64,000 nt of DNA. Source: Actinomycetospora lemnae (GTDB taxonomy: Bacteria > Actinomycetota > Actinomycetes > Mycobacteriales > Pseudonocardiaceae). The translations under genes and the position numbers were made by a program. A model generated the notes under the pieces. It did no database searches. It was not told the DNA's origin and saw only the letters and a list, made by a program, of their open reading frames with translations. Below are positions 25,213-33,454 of this stretch, in pieces (position 1 is the first letter of the stretch; every line of letters begins with the position of its first letter). The DNA is taken from contig NZ_JAQZAO010000007.1 in assembly GCF_028737315.1 (NCBI RefSeq), positions 186,001 to 250,000 of the forward strand, given 5' to 3'.

Positions 25213-26184
25213 ATGGAGTACACGAAGCTCGGCATGACGGGTCTCGACGTCTCACGCATCTGCCTGGGCTGCATGAGCTACGGCGTCCCGGACGCCGGCG
25301 GCTGGCCCTGGTCGCTCGACGCCGACGACGCGAAGCCCTTCTTCCGCCAGGCGCTCGACGCCGGCATCAACTTCTTCGACACCGCGGACGTCTACTCGGC
25401 CGGCACCTCCGAGGAGATCACCGGCCGCTGGCTGAACGAGATGGCCGACCGCGACGAGATCGTCGTCGCCACCAAGGTGTTCAACCGCATGCGGAAGGGC
25501 CCCAACGGCGCCGGCCTCTCCCGCAAGGCGATCATGACCGGCATCGACGCCTCGCTGCGCCGGCTCGGCATGGACTACGTGGACCTCTACCAGATCCACC
25601 GCTGGGACGACGACACGCCGATCGAGGAGACGCTCGAGGCGCTCCACGACGTCGTCAAGGCGGGCAAGGCGCGCTACATCGGGGCGTCGTCGATGTGGGC
25701 GTGGCAGTTCTCGAAGGCGCTCCACCTGCAGGACGTCAACGGGTGGAGCCGGTTCGTGACGATGCAGGACCACTACAACCTGCTCTACCGCGAGGAGGAG
25801 CGGGAGATGCTCCCGCTCTGTGCCGACGAGGGCGTCGGGTCGATCCCGTGGAGCCCGCTCGCGCGCGGCAAGCTCACCCGCGACTGGGACTCCTCGACCA
25901 CCCGCGGCGAGACCGACGAGTTCGGCAAGACGCTCTACCGCGACACCGACCGGCACATCGTCGAGAAGGTCGCCGAGGTCGCCGAGAAGCGCGGGGTGTC
26001 CCGGGCGCAGGTGGCGCTCGCCTGGGTGCTGGCCAACCCGGTCGTTGACGCCCCGATCGTCGGCGCGACGAAGTCCCACCACCTCAGCGACGCGATCGCC
26101 GCCCTCGACGTGCACCTCGACGACGACGAGATCGCCGGCCTCGAGGAGCGCTACGAGCCCCGCGGGGTGGCCGGGCACCGCTGA
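25213..26184 (+). CDS. aldo/keto reductase
   Basis: A 323-residue NADPH-dependent AKR of the YajO/tas-like group. The catalytic tetrad is visible: D56 and Y61 in FFDTADVYS, K88 in VVATKVF and H129 in LYQIHRW. Cofactor segments GVGSIPWSPLARGKLTR and PIVGATKSHHL are present. The ATG lies in a 164-base divergent gap with the exporter gene. Substrate: probably an aldehyde or ketone. A clean hairpin follows the stop. Confidence 0.92.
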   Translation: MEYTKLGMTGLDVSRICLGCMSYGVPDAGGWPWSLDADDAKPFFRQALDAGINFFDTADVYSAGTSEEITGRWLNEMADRDEIVVATKVFNRMRKGPNGAGLSRKAIMTGIDASLRRLGMDYVDLYQIHRWDDDTPIEETLEALHDVVKAGKARYIGASSMWAWQFSKALHLQDVNGWSRFVTMQDHYNLLYREEEREMLPLCADEGVGSIPWSPLARGKLTRDWDSSTTRGETDEFGKTLYRDTDRHIVEKVAEVAEKRGVSRAQVALAWVLANPVVDAPIVGATKSHHLSDAIAALDVHLDDDEIAGLEERYEPRGVAGHR

Positions 26185-26188
26185 CCAC

Positions 26189-26220
26189 GTGACGGGACCC
26201 TGCGGAGCGGGTCCCGTCAC
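26189..26220. terminator. bidirectional hairpin terminator
   Basis: Twelve perfectly paired bases, GTGACGGGACCC (26189-26200) with GGGTCCCGTCAC (26209-26220), enclose an eight-base loop between the convergent aldo/keto reductase and SDR genes. Confidence 0.85.
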
Positions 26221-26233
26221 CGAGGTCGCGACC

Positions 26234-27022
26234 TCACATGCCCATGCCGCCGTCGACCGGCAGGCCCACGCCGTTGACGAAGCGCGCGGCGTCGGAGGCG
26301 AGGAAGACCGCGGCGTCGGCGATGTCGGAGACCTCGGCGAGCCGGCCCGACGGCGTCAGCTCCACGACCGCGGCGACGGCCGCGTCCGGGCTCTCGAACA
26401 GCCCGAGCCCCGAGGTCTCGACGGCGAGCTTGACGCCCATGTCGGTCGGCACGAGGCCGGGGTAGAGGCAGTTGACGCGCACCCCGTAGCCGAGCTTGCC
26501 CGACTCCATCGCGGCGACGCGCGTGAGGCGGTCGACGCCCGACTTCGTCGCCGAGTAGCCGGCGATCGCGGGGAAGGCGATGGTCGCCGCCACCGAGGCG
26601 ATGTTGATGACCGCACCGCCCTGACCGGCCGCGCCGCCGGGGCGCATGGCCCGGAACGCGTGCTTGATGCCGAGCATCGTGCCGAGCAGGTTGACCTCGA
26701 GCATGCGCCGGATGTCGTCGGGCTCGGTGTCGACGAGCAGCGAGGTCACCTCGAGCCCGGCGTTGTTGACCACGACGTCGAGCCCGCCGAGCTCCGCGAC
26801 CGTCTGGGCGACGGCGGCCTCCCACTGCGCGTCGTCGGTGACGTCGAGGGGGACGAAGCGCGCGCCGGGGATGCCCGCCGCCGTCTGCTCGCCGACGTCC
26901 TTGAGCACGTCGCCCAGCACCACCGAGGCCCCGGCGGCCGCCATCGCCGCGCCCATCCCGGCACCCAGGCCGCGGGCGCCGCCGGTGATCAGCACCCTCC
27001 GGCCGGCGAGCTCGTCACTCAT
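26234..27022 (-). CDS. short-chain dehydrogenase (3-beta/20-beta-HSD-like)
   Basis: A 262-residue classical SDR with TGGARGLG at residues 13-20, VVNNAG, the serine of NIASVAA and the pair YSATK. The C-terminus (FVNGVGLPVDGGMGM) is standard. ATG 27022 follows GGAAGGA; the ATG at 27061 is less likely. It resembles 3-alpha/20-beta-hydroxysteroid dehydrogenases, but the substrate cannot be read. It is divergent from a TetR gene, with two tandem operators in the 175-base gap. Confidence 0.9.
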   Translation of the reverse strand: MSDELAGRRVLITGGARGLGAGMGAAMAAAGASVVLGDVLKDVGEQTAAGIPGARFVPLDVTDDAQWEAAVAQTVAELGGLDVVVNNAGLEVTSLLVDTEPDDIRRMLEVNLLGTMLGIKHAFRAMRPGGAAGQGGAVINIASVAATIAFPAIAGYSATKSGVDRLTRVAAMESGKLGYGVRVNCLYPGLVPTDMGVKLAVETSGLGLFESPDAAVAAVVELTPSGRLAEVSDIADAAVFLASDAARFVNGVGLPVDGGMGM

Positions 27023-27107
27023 CCGCAGTCCTTCCCGCCGGCACCGCTGCCGGTCCGACACGTCCCGTGCTTCGCTGGTGCGACGCAGGTCACAACGTAG
27101 GGACGCT

Positions 27108-27146
27108 CTTGGACGGTCGTCAAGGAATCCTTGGACGACTGTCCAA
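27108..27146. promoter_or_regulatory. two tandem operator copies, TTGGAC-N4-GTCCAA type
   Basis: The downstream copy, TTGGACGACTGTCCAA (27131-27146), is a perfect inverted repeat with a four-base centre. An imperfect copy, TTGGACGGTCGTCAAG, lies at 27109-27124. Their centres are 22 bases apart, about two helical turns, so two dimers would sit on one face of the DNA between the divergent SDR and TetR genes. Confidence 0.7.
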
Positions 27147-27197
27147 AGGCGCGTGGTCGGCTACGCTCGGATGCCTCGACCCGACCGGAGACCGCCC

Positions 27198-27857
27198 GTG
27201 ACCAGCACGTCCACGCCCGTCCCAGGGTCCGTCGCAGGGTCCGCCGCGCCGGCCGACCGCATCGCGCGGCGCCAGGTGGACAAGTTCGCCGAGCGCCGCC
27301 GCCAGCTCGCCGACGCGGCGCTGCTGACGCTGTCCGAGCGCGGGTACGCGCGCACGAGCCTGCGCGAGATCGCGAAGGACTCCGGTTTCTCGCACGGCGT
27401 GCTGCACTACTACTTCCGCGACAAGGTCGACCTCATCACCTACTGCGTACGGCAGTACAAGGCCCACTGCGTGGAGCGCCACGACGGCATCGTGGCCACG
27501 GCCACGGCGCCGGACGCGCTGCTCGCGGGCGTCGCCGACGCCCTCGCGGGCACGCTCGCGCAGGACGCGCTGATGCACCGGCTCTGGTACGACCTGCGCA
27601 GCCAGTCGCTGTTCGAGGAGTCGTTCCGGGCCGACGTCGCCGAGATCGACGACAGCCTCGAGCGCATGATCTGGCGGACGGTCGAGGCGTACGCCGGGCT
27701 GGTCGGCGCCGTGCCGACGTGCTCGCCGTCGTTCGCCTACGCGACGGTCGACGGCCTGTTCGCGCAGGCGCTGCTGCGCCACCTCGCCGGGGCGCCCGAC
27801 GCGCTCGACGACCTCCGCGCCGGCGTGCGCCGGCAGCTCCCGACGCTGGTCGGCTAG
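27198..27857 (+). CDS. TetR-family regulator
   Basis: A 219-residue TetR protein. The helix-turn-helix is RRQLADAALLTLSERGYART, SLREIAKDSGFSHGVLHYYF and RDKVDLITYCV. The GTG 27198 start follows CGGAG; an ATG at 27171 in the same frame is possible. The tandem operators 50-90 bases upstream are probably its own. Its stop overlaps that of the convergent GNAT gene within CTAG. Confidence 0.87.
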   Translation: MTSTSTPVPGSVAGSAAPADRIARRQVDKFAERRRQLADAALLTLSERGYARTSLREIAKDSGFSHGVLHYYFRDKVDLITYCVRQYKAHCVERHDGIVATATAPDALLAGVADALAGTLAQDALMHRLWYDLRSQSLFEESFRADVAEIDDSLERMIWRTVEAYAGLVGAVPTCSPSFAYATVDGLFAQALLRHLAGAPDALDDLRAGVRRQLPTLVG

Positions 27858-28294
27858 TCCCGGCTCGGGGTCGCCCCGGACGCCACGCGCTTGCGCAGCT
27901 CGCCGACCTCGGTCGCCGCGAAGCCGTGGTGCGTCAGCCAGCCGCGCACCTCCTCGCCGTCGGGGTGGCGGGTCGGCACGACGTTGTAGACGTAGTTGAG
28001 CTGGCGCGCCGCGGCCTCGCGCTCGAGGTTCTCGAGCACGAACGCGCCGACGCCCGTCCCGCGCACCGGCGGTGCGGCGATGATGAGGATCTCCGCGTCG
28101 CCCCACGTGTCGTCGAGCCGGCCGTAGCCGATCGCCGCGCCCGTCTCGTCCTCGACCCGCCACCAGGTGTCGCCCAGCGGGCGGCCCACCTCGGGGTGGC
28201 CGAGGCCGAACAGGGTGGGCGGCAGGTCACCCAGCGCGGCCGCCTTGTCCTGGTCCCAGCGGGGTTCGTGCTCGGCGACCCAGTGCCACGTCAT
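27854..28294 (-). CDS. GNAT-family N-acetyltransferase
   Basis: A 146-residue acetyltransferase. The acetyl-CoA loop is APPVRGTGVGAFVLENLERE, with the R-G-x-G-V-G form at residues about 78-83, preceded by strand AEILIIA. The C-terminal half continues with YVYNVVPTRHPDGEEV and a last strand. It is divergent from the box operon with 85 bases between and may share its promoter region; the substrate is unknown. Confidence 0.82.
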   Translation of the reverse strand: MTWHWVAEHEPRWDQDKAAALGDLPPTLFGLGHPEVGRPLGDTWWRVEDETGAAIGYGRLDDTWGDAEILIIAAPPVRGTGVGAFVLENLEREAAARQLNYVYNVVPTRHPDGEEVRGWLTHHGFAATEVGELRKRVASGATPSRD

Positions 28295-28379
28295 CGTGTC
28301 CTCCGAAGTTCTACAACTCTATGCATCGACGTCGAAGTGTCGTAGAGTGTGGGCCGCACGACAAGGGAGGACCACCACC

Positions 28380-30107
28380 GTGACCGTTGTCGAGGACGCG
28401 CCGGCCCCGACCCCCGGCGAGCAGGCCCACCCGGAGACCGTTCCACAGGTCGACTTCGACACCGACCCGACGCGCTACCGCCACTGGCGCCTGGAGGTCG
28501 ACGGCGAGACGGCCTGGGTCTACCTCGACGTCGCCGAGGACGGCGGCCTCGTGCCGGGCTACGAGCTCAAGCTCAACTCGTACGACCTGGGCGTCGACAT
28601 CGAGCTCTACGACATCACCCAGCGGCTGCGCTTCTCCCACCCCGAGGTGCGCAGCGTCGTCCTGACCAGCGGCAAGGACTCGAACTTCTGCGCGGGCGCG
28701 AACATCCGGATGCTCGCGCAGTCGAGCCACCCCTGGAAGGTGAACTTCTGCAAGTTCACCAACGAGACGCGCAACGGCATCGAGGACATGACCGCGCACT
28801 CGGGGCAGACCTGGGTGGCCGCGCTCAACGGCACCGCGGCCGGCGGCGGCTACGAGATGGCCCTCGCCTGCGAGACGATCCTGCTGGTCAACGACCGGTC
28901 GAGCGCCGTCGCGCTCCCGGAGGTGCCGCTGCTCGGCGTGCTGCCGGGCACCGGCGGGCTGACCCGCGTCACCGACAAGCGCCACGTCCGCAAGGACCGC
29001 GCCGACATCTTCGCCACGAAGTCCGAGGGCTTCCAGGGCCCGAAGGCCGTCGAGTGGAAGCTGGTCGACGAGACGGTCTCGCGCAAGCAGTGGGACGAGA
29101 CCGTCCGCGCCCGGGCCGCCGAGGCCGCCGCGACGTCGAACCGGCCGGCTGACGCGCAGGGCATCGAGCTGCCGCCCCTGCAGCGCGAGGTCACCGAGGA
29201 CGCGATCACCTACCCGAACGTCCGCTGCGCCATCGACCGTCAGGCGCGCACGGCGACCATCACGGTCCTCGGCCCCGAGCCCGGCACGGTGCCCGAGTCG
29301 CTCGACCGCATCCACGCCCTCGGCGCCGACTTCTGGCCGCTGGCCATGACCCGCGAGCTCGACGACCTCATCCTGCGGCTGCGCACCAACGAGCTCGACA
29401 TCGGCACCTGGCTGATCAAGACCCAGGGCTCGGTCGAGGGCGCGCTGGCCTTCGAGCGCGTGATCGCGGAGCACTCGGGCTCGGACTGGCTGGTCAACGA
29501 GATCCGGCACTACTTCAAGCGCACGCTCAAGCGCCTCGACGTCACGAGCCGCAGCCTCATCGCGCTCGTCGAGCCCGGCAGCTGCTTCGCCGGGGCGCTG
29601 CTCGAGCTGGCCCTGGCGTGCGACCGGCAGTACATGCTCGAGGGCATCTTCGAGGACGCCGACGAGGAGCAGGAGCCCGCGCAGATCGTCGTCACCGAGT
29701 CCACCTTCGGCGCCTTCCCGATGGGCAACGGGCTGACCCGCCTGCAGTCCCGCTTCTACGGCGACGACGAGACCGTCGCGGCGCTGCACGAGCGGGTGGG
29801 CGAGCGGTTGACCGGGGCCGAGGCCGAGGAGGCCGGGCTCGTCACCGACGCCCCCGACGACATCGACTGGGAGGACGAGATCCGGATCCTGCTCGAGGAG
29901 CGGGCGTCGCTGTCCCCGGACGCGCTGACCGGCATGGAGGCCAACCACCGGTTCGTCGGCCCGGAGACGATGGAGACGCGGATCTTCGGCCGCCTCACCG
30001 CCTGGCAGAACTGGATCTTCATCCGACCGAACGCGTCGGGGGCCGAGGGCGCGCTGCGCCGCTACGGCACCGGACGCAAGGCCGACTTCGACAAGAAGCG
30101 AGTGTGA
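28380..30107 (+). CDS. boxC: benzoyl-CoA-dihydrodiol lyase (2,3-epoxybenzoyl-CoA dihydrolase)
   Basis: A 575-residue double crotonase-fold protein, far longer than a single enoyl-CoA hydratase and of the length known for BoxC. The first half has TSGKDSNFCAGANIRMLAQS and ALNGTAAGGGYEMALACE; the second has LVEPGSCFAGALLELALACD. BoxC opens the ring of 2,3-epoxybenzoyl-CoA to 3,4-dehydroadipyl-CoA semialdehyde and formate. GTG 28380 follows GGGAGG. boxB starts four bases after its stop, so the two are made together. Formate from this step could feed a formate dehydrogenase. Confidence 0.93.
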   Translation: MTVVEDAPAPTPGEQAHPETVPQVDFDTDPTRYRHWRLEVDGETAWVYLDVAEDGGLVPGYELKLNSYDLGVDIELYDITQRLRFSHPEVRSVVLTSGKDSNFCAGANIRMLAQSSHPWKVNFCKFTNETRNGIEDMTAHSGQTWVAALNGTAAGGGYEMALACETILLVNDRSSAVALPEVPLLGVLPGTGGLTRVTDKRHVRKDRADIFATKSEGFQGPKAVEWKLVDETVSRKQWDETVRARAAEAAATSNRPADAQGIELPPLQREVTEDAITYPNVRCAIDRQARTATITVLGPEPGTVPESLDRIHALGADFWPLAMTRELDDLILRLRTNELDIGTWLIKTQGSVEGALAFERVIAEHSGSDWLVNEIRHYFKRTLKRLDVTSRSLIALVEPGSCFAGALLELALACDRQYMLEGIFEDADEEQEPAQIVVTESTFGAFPMGNGLTRLQSRFYGDDETVAALHERVGERLTGAEAEEAGLVTDAPDDIDWEDEIRILLEERASLSPDALTGMEANHRFVGPETMETRIFGRLTAWQNWIFIRPNASGAEGALRRYGTGRKADFDKKRV

Positions 30108-30111
30108 CCTC

Positions 30112-31539
30112 GTGACCTCCTCACGCCCGAAGATCGACTTCGACGCCAAGATCCCGAACAACGTCGACCTCGCGTCGGACCGCAAGCTCCAGCGCGCCCT
30201 CGAGCGCTGGCAGCCGAACTTCCTCGACTGGTGGGGCGACATGGGCCCGGCCGTCGACACCAAGGACGTCTACCTGCGTACGGCCGTCGACGTGGGTCGC
30301 GAGGGCTGGGCGCACTTCGACCACGTGCCGATGAACGAGTACCGGTGGGGCGTCTTCCTCTCCGAGCACGACCCGGACCGCAAGATCGCCTTCGGCGAGC
30401 ACAAGGGCGAGCCGGTCTGGCAGGAGGTGCCCGGCGAGTACCGCGCCGACCTGCAGCGCCTCATCGTCATCCAGGGCGACACCGAGCCCGCCTCGGTCGA
30501 GCAGCAGCGCTTCCTCGGCGCCACGGCGCCGTCGCTCTACGACATGCGCAACCTGTTCCAGGTCAACGTGGAGGAGGGCCGTCACCTCTGGGCGATGGTC
30601 TACCTGCTCCACGCGTACTTCGGCCGGGCCGGGCGCGAGGAGGCCGACCAGCTCCTGGCGCGCAACTCCGGGTCGGACGACTCGCCGCGCATCCTCGGGG
30701 CCTTCAACGAGGAGACCCCGGACTGGCTGTCGTTCTACATGTTCACGTACTTCACCGACCGCGACGGGAAGTACCAGCTCGGGACGCTCAAGGAGTCGGG
30801 CTTCGACCCGCTGTCGCGGACCTGCGAGTTCATGCTCAAGGAGGAGGCCCACCACATGTTCGTGGGCACCACCGGCATCGACCGCGTCGTCACCCGCACC
30901 GCGCAGCTGATGAACGAGCACGACTCCGAGGACGTCGCGGGCGCCGGCGGCATCCCGCTGGACATGATCCAGAAGTACATCAACTTCCACTACACGGTGT
31001 CGCTGGACCTCTTCGGCAACGAGTCGTCCACCAACGCCGCCAACTACTTCACCGCCGGCCTCAAGGGCCGCTGGCAGGAGGAGCGGCGCAAGGACGACCA
31101 CGTGCTCACCGACGACGCCGGTGCGGTGGACGCCGTGCGCGACGGGCAGATCACGACGACGGAGGTCCCGGCGCTGCTGGCTCTCAACCAGGACCTGCGC
31201 AGCGAGTACATCGGCGACTGCTCCAACGGGCTCAAGCGCTGGAACCGCATCCTCGAGAAGCACGGGATCGACGCCCGCCTCTCGCTGCCCCACGTCGGCT
31301 TCAACCGCCAGGTGGGCGCGTTCGCGGGCCAGCGCATCTCGCCCGAGGGGAAGATGATCTCCGAGGACGAGTGGCAGCGGAACGAGGGCCGCTGGCTGCC
31401 CACCGAGGTCGACAAGACCCACGTGCGCGGGCTCATGCACCCCGTCCTCGAGCCCGGGAAGATCGCGAGCTGGATCGCCCCGCCGACCAACGGGATCAAC
31501 GACAAGCCCGTCGACTTCGAGTACGTCCACTTCAACTGA
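30112..31539 (+). CDS. boxB: benzoyl-CoA 2,3-epoxidase subunit, diiron
   Basis: A 475-residue diiron oxygenase. The metal-binding helices are recognisable as QVNVEEGRHLWAMVYLL (E154/E155 and H158) and FMLKEEAHHMFVG (E244/E245 and H247/H248). The N-terminus DFDAKIPNNVDLASDRKLQ and the middle PNFLDWWGDMGP are characteristic of BoxB. It inserts one oxygen atom into benzoyl-CoA to make the 2,3-epoxide, needing electrons from a reductase such as BoxA, which is absent from this window. GTG start, coupled to boxC. Confidence 0.95.
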   Translation: MTSSRPKIDFDAKIPNNVDLASDRKLQRALERWQPNFLDWWGDMGPAVDTKDVYLRTAVDVGREGWAHFDHVPMNEYRWGVFLSEHDPDRKIAFGEHKGEPVWQEVPGEYRADLQRLIVIQGDTEPASVEQQRFLGATAPSLYDMRNLFQVNVEEGRHLWAMVYLLHAYFGRAGREEADQLLARNSGSDDSPRILGAFNEETPDWLSFYMFTYFTDRDGKYQLGTLKESGFDPLSRTCEFMLKEEAHHMFVGTTGIDRVVTRTAQLMNEHDSEDVAGAGGIPLDMIQKYINFHYTVSLDLFGNESSTNAANYFTAGLKGRWQEERRKDDHVLTDDAGAVDAVRDGQITTTEVPALLALNQDLRSEYIGDCSNGLKRWNRILEKHGIDARLSLPHVGFNRQVGAFAGQRISPEGKMISEDEWQRNEGRWLPTEVDKTHVRGLMHPVLEPGKIASWIAPPTNGINDKPVDFEYVHFN

Positions 31540-31633
31540 GAGGTCCGGGCACGTCTTCCGCTCGGGCGCGGCGCGGGCCACGATCGGGCGACCCACCACA
31601 CCACGCCATCACCACACCGAGGACGGGCAGCGC

Positions 31634-33262
31634 ATGGCGGAGTCGTTCAATGCCGCGGACTACCTCGTCGGCCGTCGGATCGCGGCGGGCGACGGCGACC
31701 GGGAGGCGGTGCGGGCCCCGTCCCGCTCGCTGACCTACGCCGAGCTCGACGCGGAGATCGGGCGGGTCGCGGCGGGGCTCGCGGCGCTGGGTGTGCAACC
31801 CGAGCAGCGGGTCGTGCTCTGCATGGTCGACGAGGTCGAGCTGTTCACCGGCATCCTCGCGACGATGCGGCTCGGCGCGGTCGCGGTGCCGGTGTCGACG
31901 ATGCTGCGCGGCGCGGAGCTGGCCGTGCTCGTCGCCGACTCCCGCAGCCGGTTGCTGCTGTGCTCCGCGACGTTCGCCGACACCTCGCGCGCCGCCGTCG
32001 TCGCGGCGCGGCAGCGGGGCGGGGACGTCGCCGAGGTCGTCGTCACCGGCGACGACGCGTCCGGCTTCGGCGCCGACGTGGTCGCGCGGACGTGGGACGA
32101 GATGCTCGCCGCGGGTGACGCGCTGGGCGGCGCGCCGCCGGCGTACGACACCTGGGACGAGTCGCAGGCGCTGTGGCTCTACACCTCGGGGACGACGGGC
32201 AAGCCCAAGGCCGCGATGCACCGGCACGCCGACATCCGCACGGTCTGCGAGACCTACGGGCAGCAGGTGCTCGACATCCGGCCCGACGACCTGTGCCTGT
32301 CGGTGGCCAAGCTGTTCTTCGCCTACGGCATCGGGAACTCGATGTTCTTCCCGCTGTCGGTGGGCGCCGCCGCGGTGCTCGAGCCGTCGCGCCCGACGCC
32401 GGCCCTGCTCGCCGAGCTCGCCTCGCGCCACCGCGTGACGATGCTCTTCGGCACCCCGAGCTCGTTCGGCCCGCTGCTCGCGGCCGCCGAGGCCGGGCAG
32501 GTCGACCCGGCGGCGTTCGCGACGGTGCGCCGCGGGGTGTCGGCGGGCGAGGCGCTGCCGGCCCGGATGGTCGAGGGGATGCGCGACGTCTTCGGGATCG
32601 AGGTGCTCGACGGCATCGGGTCCACCGAGGCGCTGCACATCTACCTGTCCAACCGGCCCGGCGAGGTCGTGCCCGGCACGTCCGGCGTCCCGGTGCCGGG
32701 CTACGACGTCGAGATCCGCGGCAGCGACGGTACGCCGGTGCCCGACGGCGAGACCGGCACGCTCTACGTGCGCGGCGACTCGATCTGCACCGGGTACTGG
32801 TGCCGCACCGCCACCAACCGCCTCGTGTTCGAGGGGGAGTGGCTGCGCACCGGCGACACCTACGTCCGCAACCCCGACGGCACCTACACGTGCCTCGGGC
32901 GCACCGACGACGTCCTCAAGGTCGGCGGCATCTGGGTGACGCCGGCCGAGGTCGAGGAGCGGCTGGTGGCGCACCCGTCGGTCGCCGAGGTCGTCGTCGT
33001 CGCGGTGCACGACGCGGACGGCCTGGACCTGCCCGTCGCCTGCGTCGTGCCGCGCGAGGGTCACACGGTGGACAGCGAGGCACTGATCGCGTGGTGCCGC
33101 GAGGGCCTGGCGTCGTTCAAGCGTCCGCGCCACGTCATCGAGATCGGCGAGGTCCCGCGCACCGCGACCGGCAAGGTGCAGCGCTTCCGGCTGCGCGAGC
33201 TGGCCGCGGAGCTGGTGGCCGCCCCGGCCCCGCGGTCCGCCACCCTCGAGGGCGCCCACTGA
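31634..33262 (+). CDS. benzoate-CoA ligase
   Basis: A 542-residue AMP-forming ligase of the benzoate-CoA ligase family. Motifs in order: ALWLYTSGTTGKPKAAMHRH (P-loop), DGIGSTEALHIYLSNRPG, LRTGDTYVRNPDGTYTCLGR, and the catalytic lysine in RTATGKVQRFRLRE. It makes benzoyl-CoA or a substituted form at the start of the box pathway. It follows boxB by 94 bases and overlaps the next small gene by one base. Confidence 0.92.
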   Translation: MAESFNAADYLVGRRIAAGDGDREAVRAPSRSLTYAELDAEIGRVAAGLAALGVQPEQRVVLCMVDEVELFTGILATMRLGAVAVPVSTMLRGAELAVLVADSRSRLLLCSATFADTSRAAVVAARQRGGDVAEVVVTGDDASGFGADVVARTWDEMLAAGDALGGAPPAYDTWDESQALWLYTSGTTGKPKAAMHRHADIRTVCETYGQQVLDIRPDDLCLSVAKLFFAYGIGNSMFFPLSVGAAAVLEPSRPTPALLAELASRHRVTMLFGTPSSFGPLLAAAEAGQVDPAAFATVRRGVSAGEALPARMVEGMRDVFGIEVLDGIGSTEALHIYLSNRPGEVVPGTSGVPVPGYDVEIRGSDGTPVPDGETGTLYVRGDSICTGYWCRTATNRLVFEGEWLRTGDTYVRNPDGTYTCLGRTDDVLKVGGIWVTPAEVEERLVAHPSVAEVVVVAVHDADGLDLPVACVVPREGHTVDSEALIAWCREGLASFKRPRHVIEIGEVPRTATGKVQRFRLRELAAELVAAPAPRSATLEGAH

Positions 33263-33438
33263 TGGCGGGCGAGCGCAGCGACCGCACCGACCCGCTCGCC
33301 ACGGCCGACCAGCCGCCGGCGCAGGGCGAGCCGTCCTACGAGCCGGTGGTCGAGCAGGGTGGCGACGTCCCCGGCGCGGTGCTGGGCTCCGAGCACGAGG
33401 AGCCGATCGACGGGACGGAGCCCGAGCCGGAGGGCTGA
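33262..33438 (+). CDS. small acidic protein at the end of the box operon
   Basis: A 58-residue protein whose ATG shares a base with the ligase stop (TGATG), so it is surely translated with it if real. It is strongly acidic and proline-rich, with SEHEEPIDGTEPEPEG at the C-terminus, and probably unstructured. It has no cysteine, so it is not a ferredoxin. I do not recognise a family. Confidence 0.6.
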   Translation: MAGERSDRTDPLATADQPPAQGEPSYEPVVEQGGDVPGAVLGSEHEEPIDGTEPEPEG

Positions 33439-33454
33439 GGACCACGACCGCTGG

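Noticed and set aside
25049-25213. A third TGAACG-N2-CGTTCA site before the exporter gene
   Set aside because: Only one half (CGACCGTTC) is seen near 25057-25065; the left half does not match.
28300-28345. An operator between the GNAT gene and boxC
   Set aside because: The region has partial symmetry (TCGACGTCGA, AGTTCTACAACT), but no repeat long enough to name a site with confidence.
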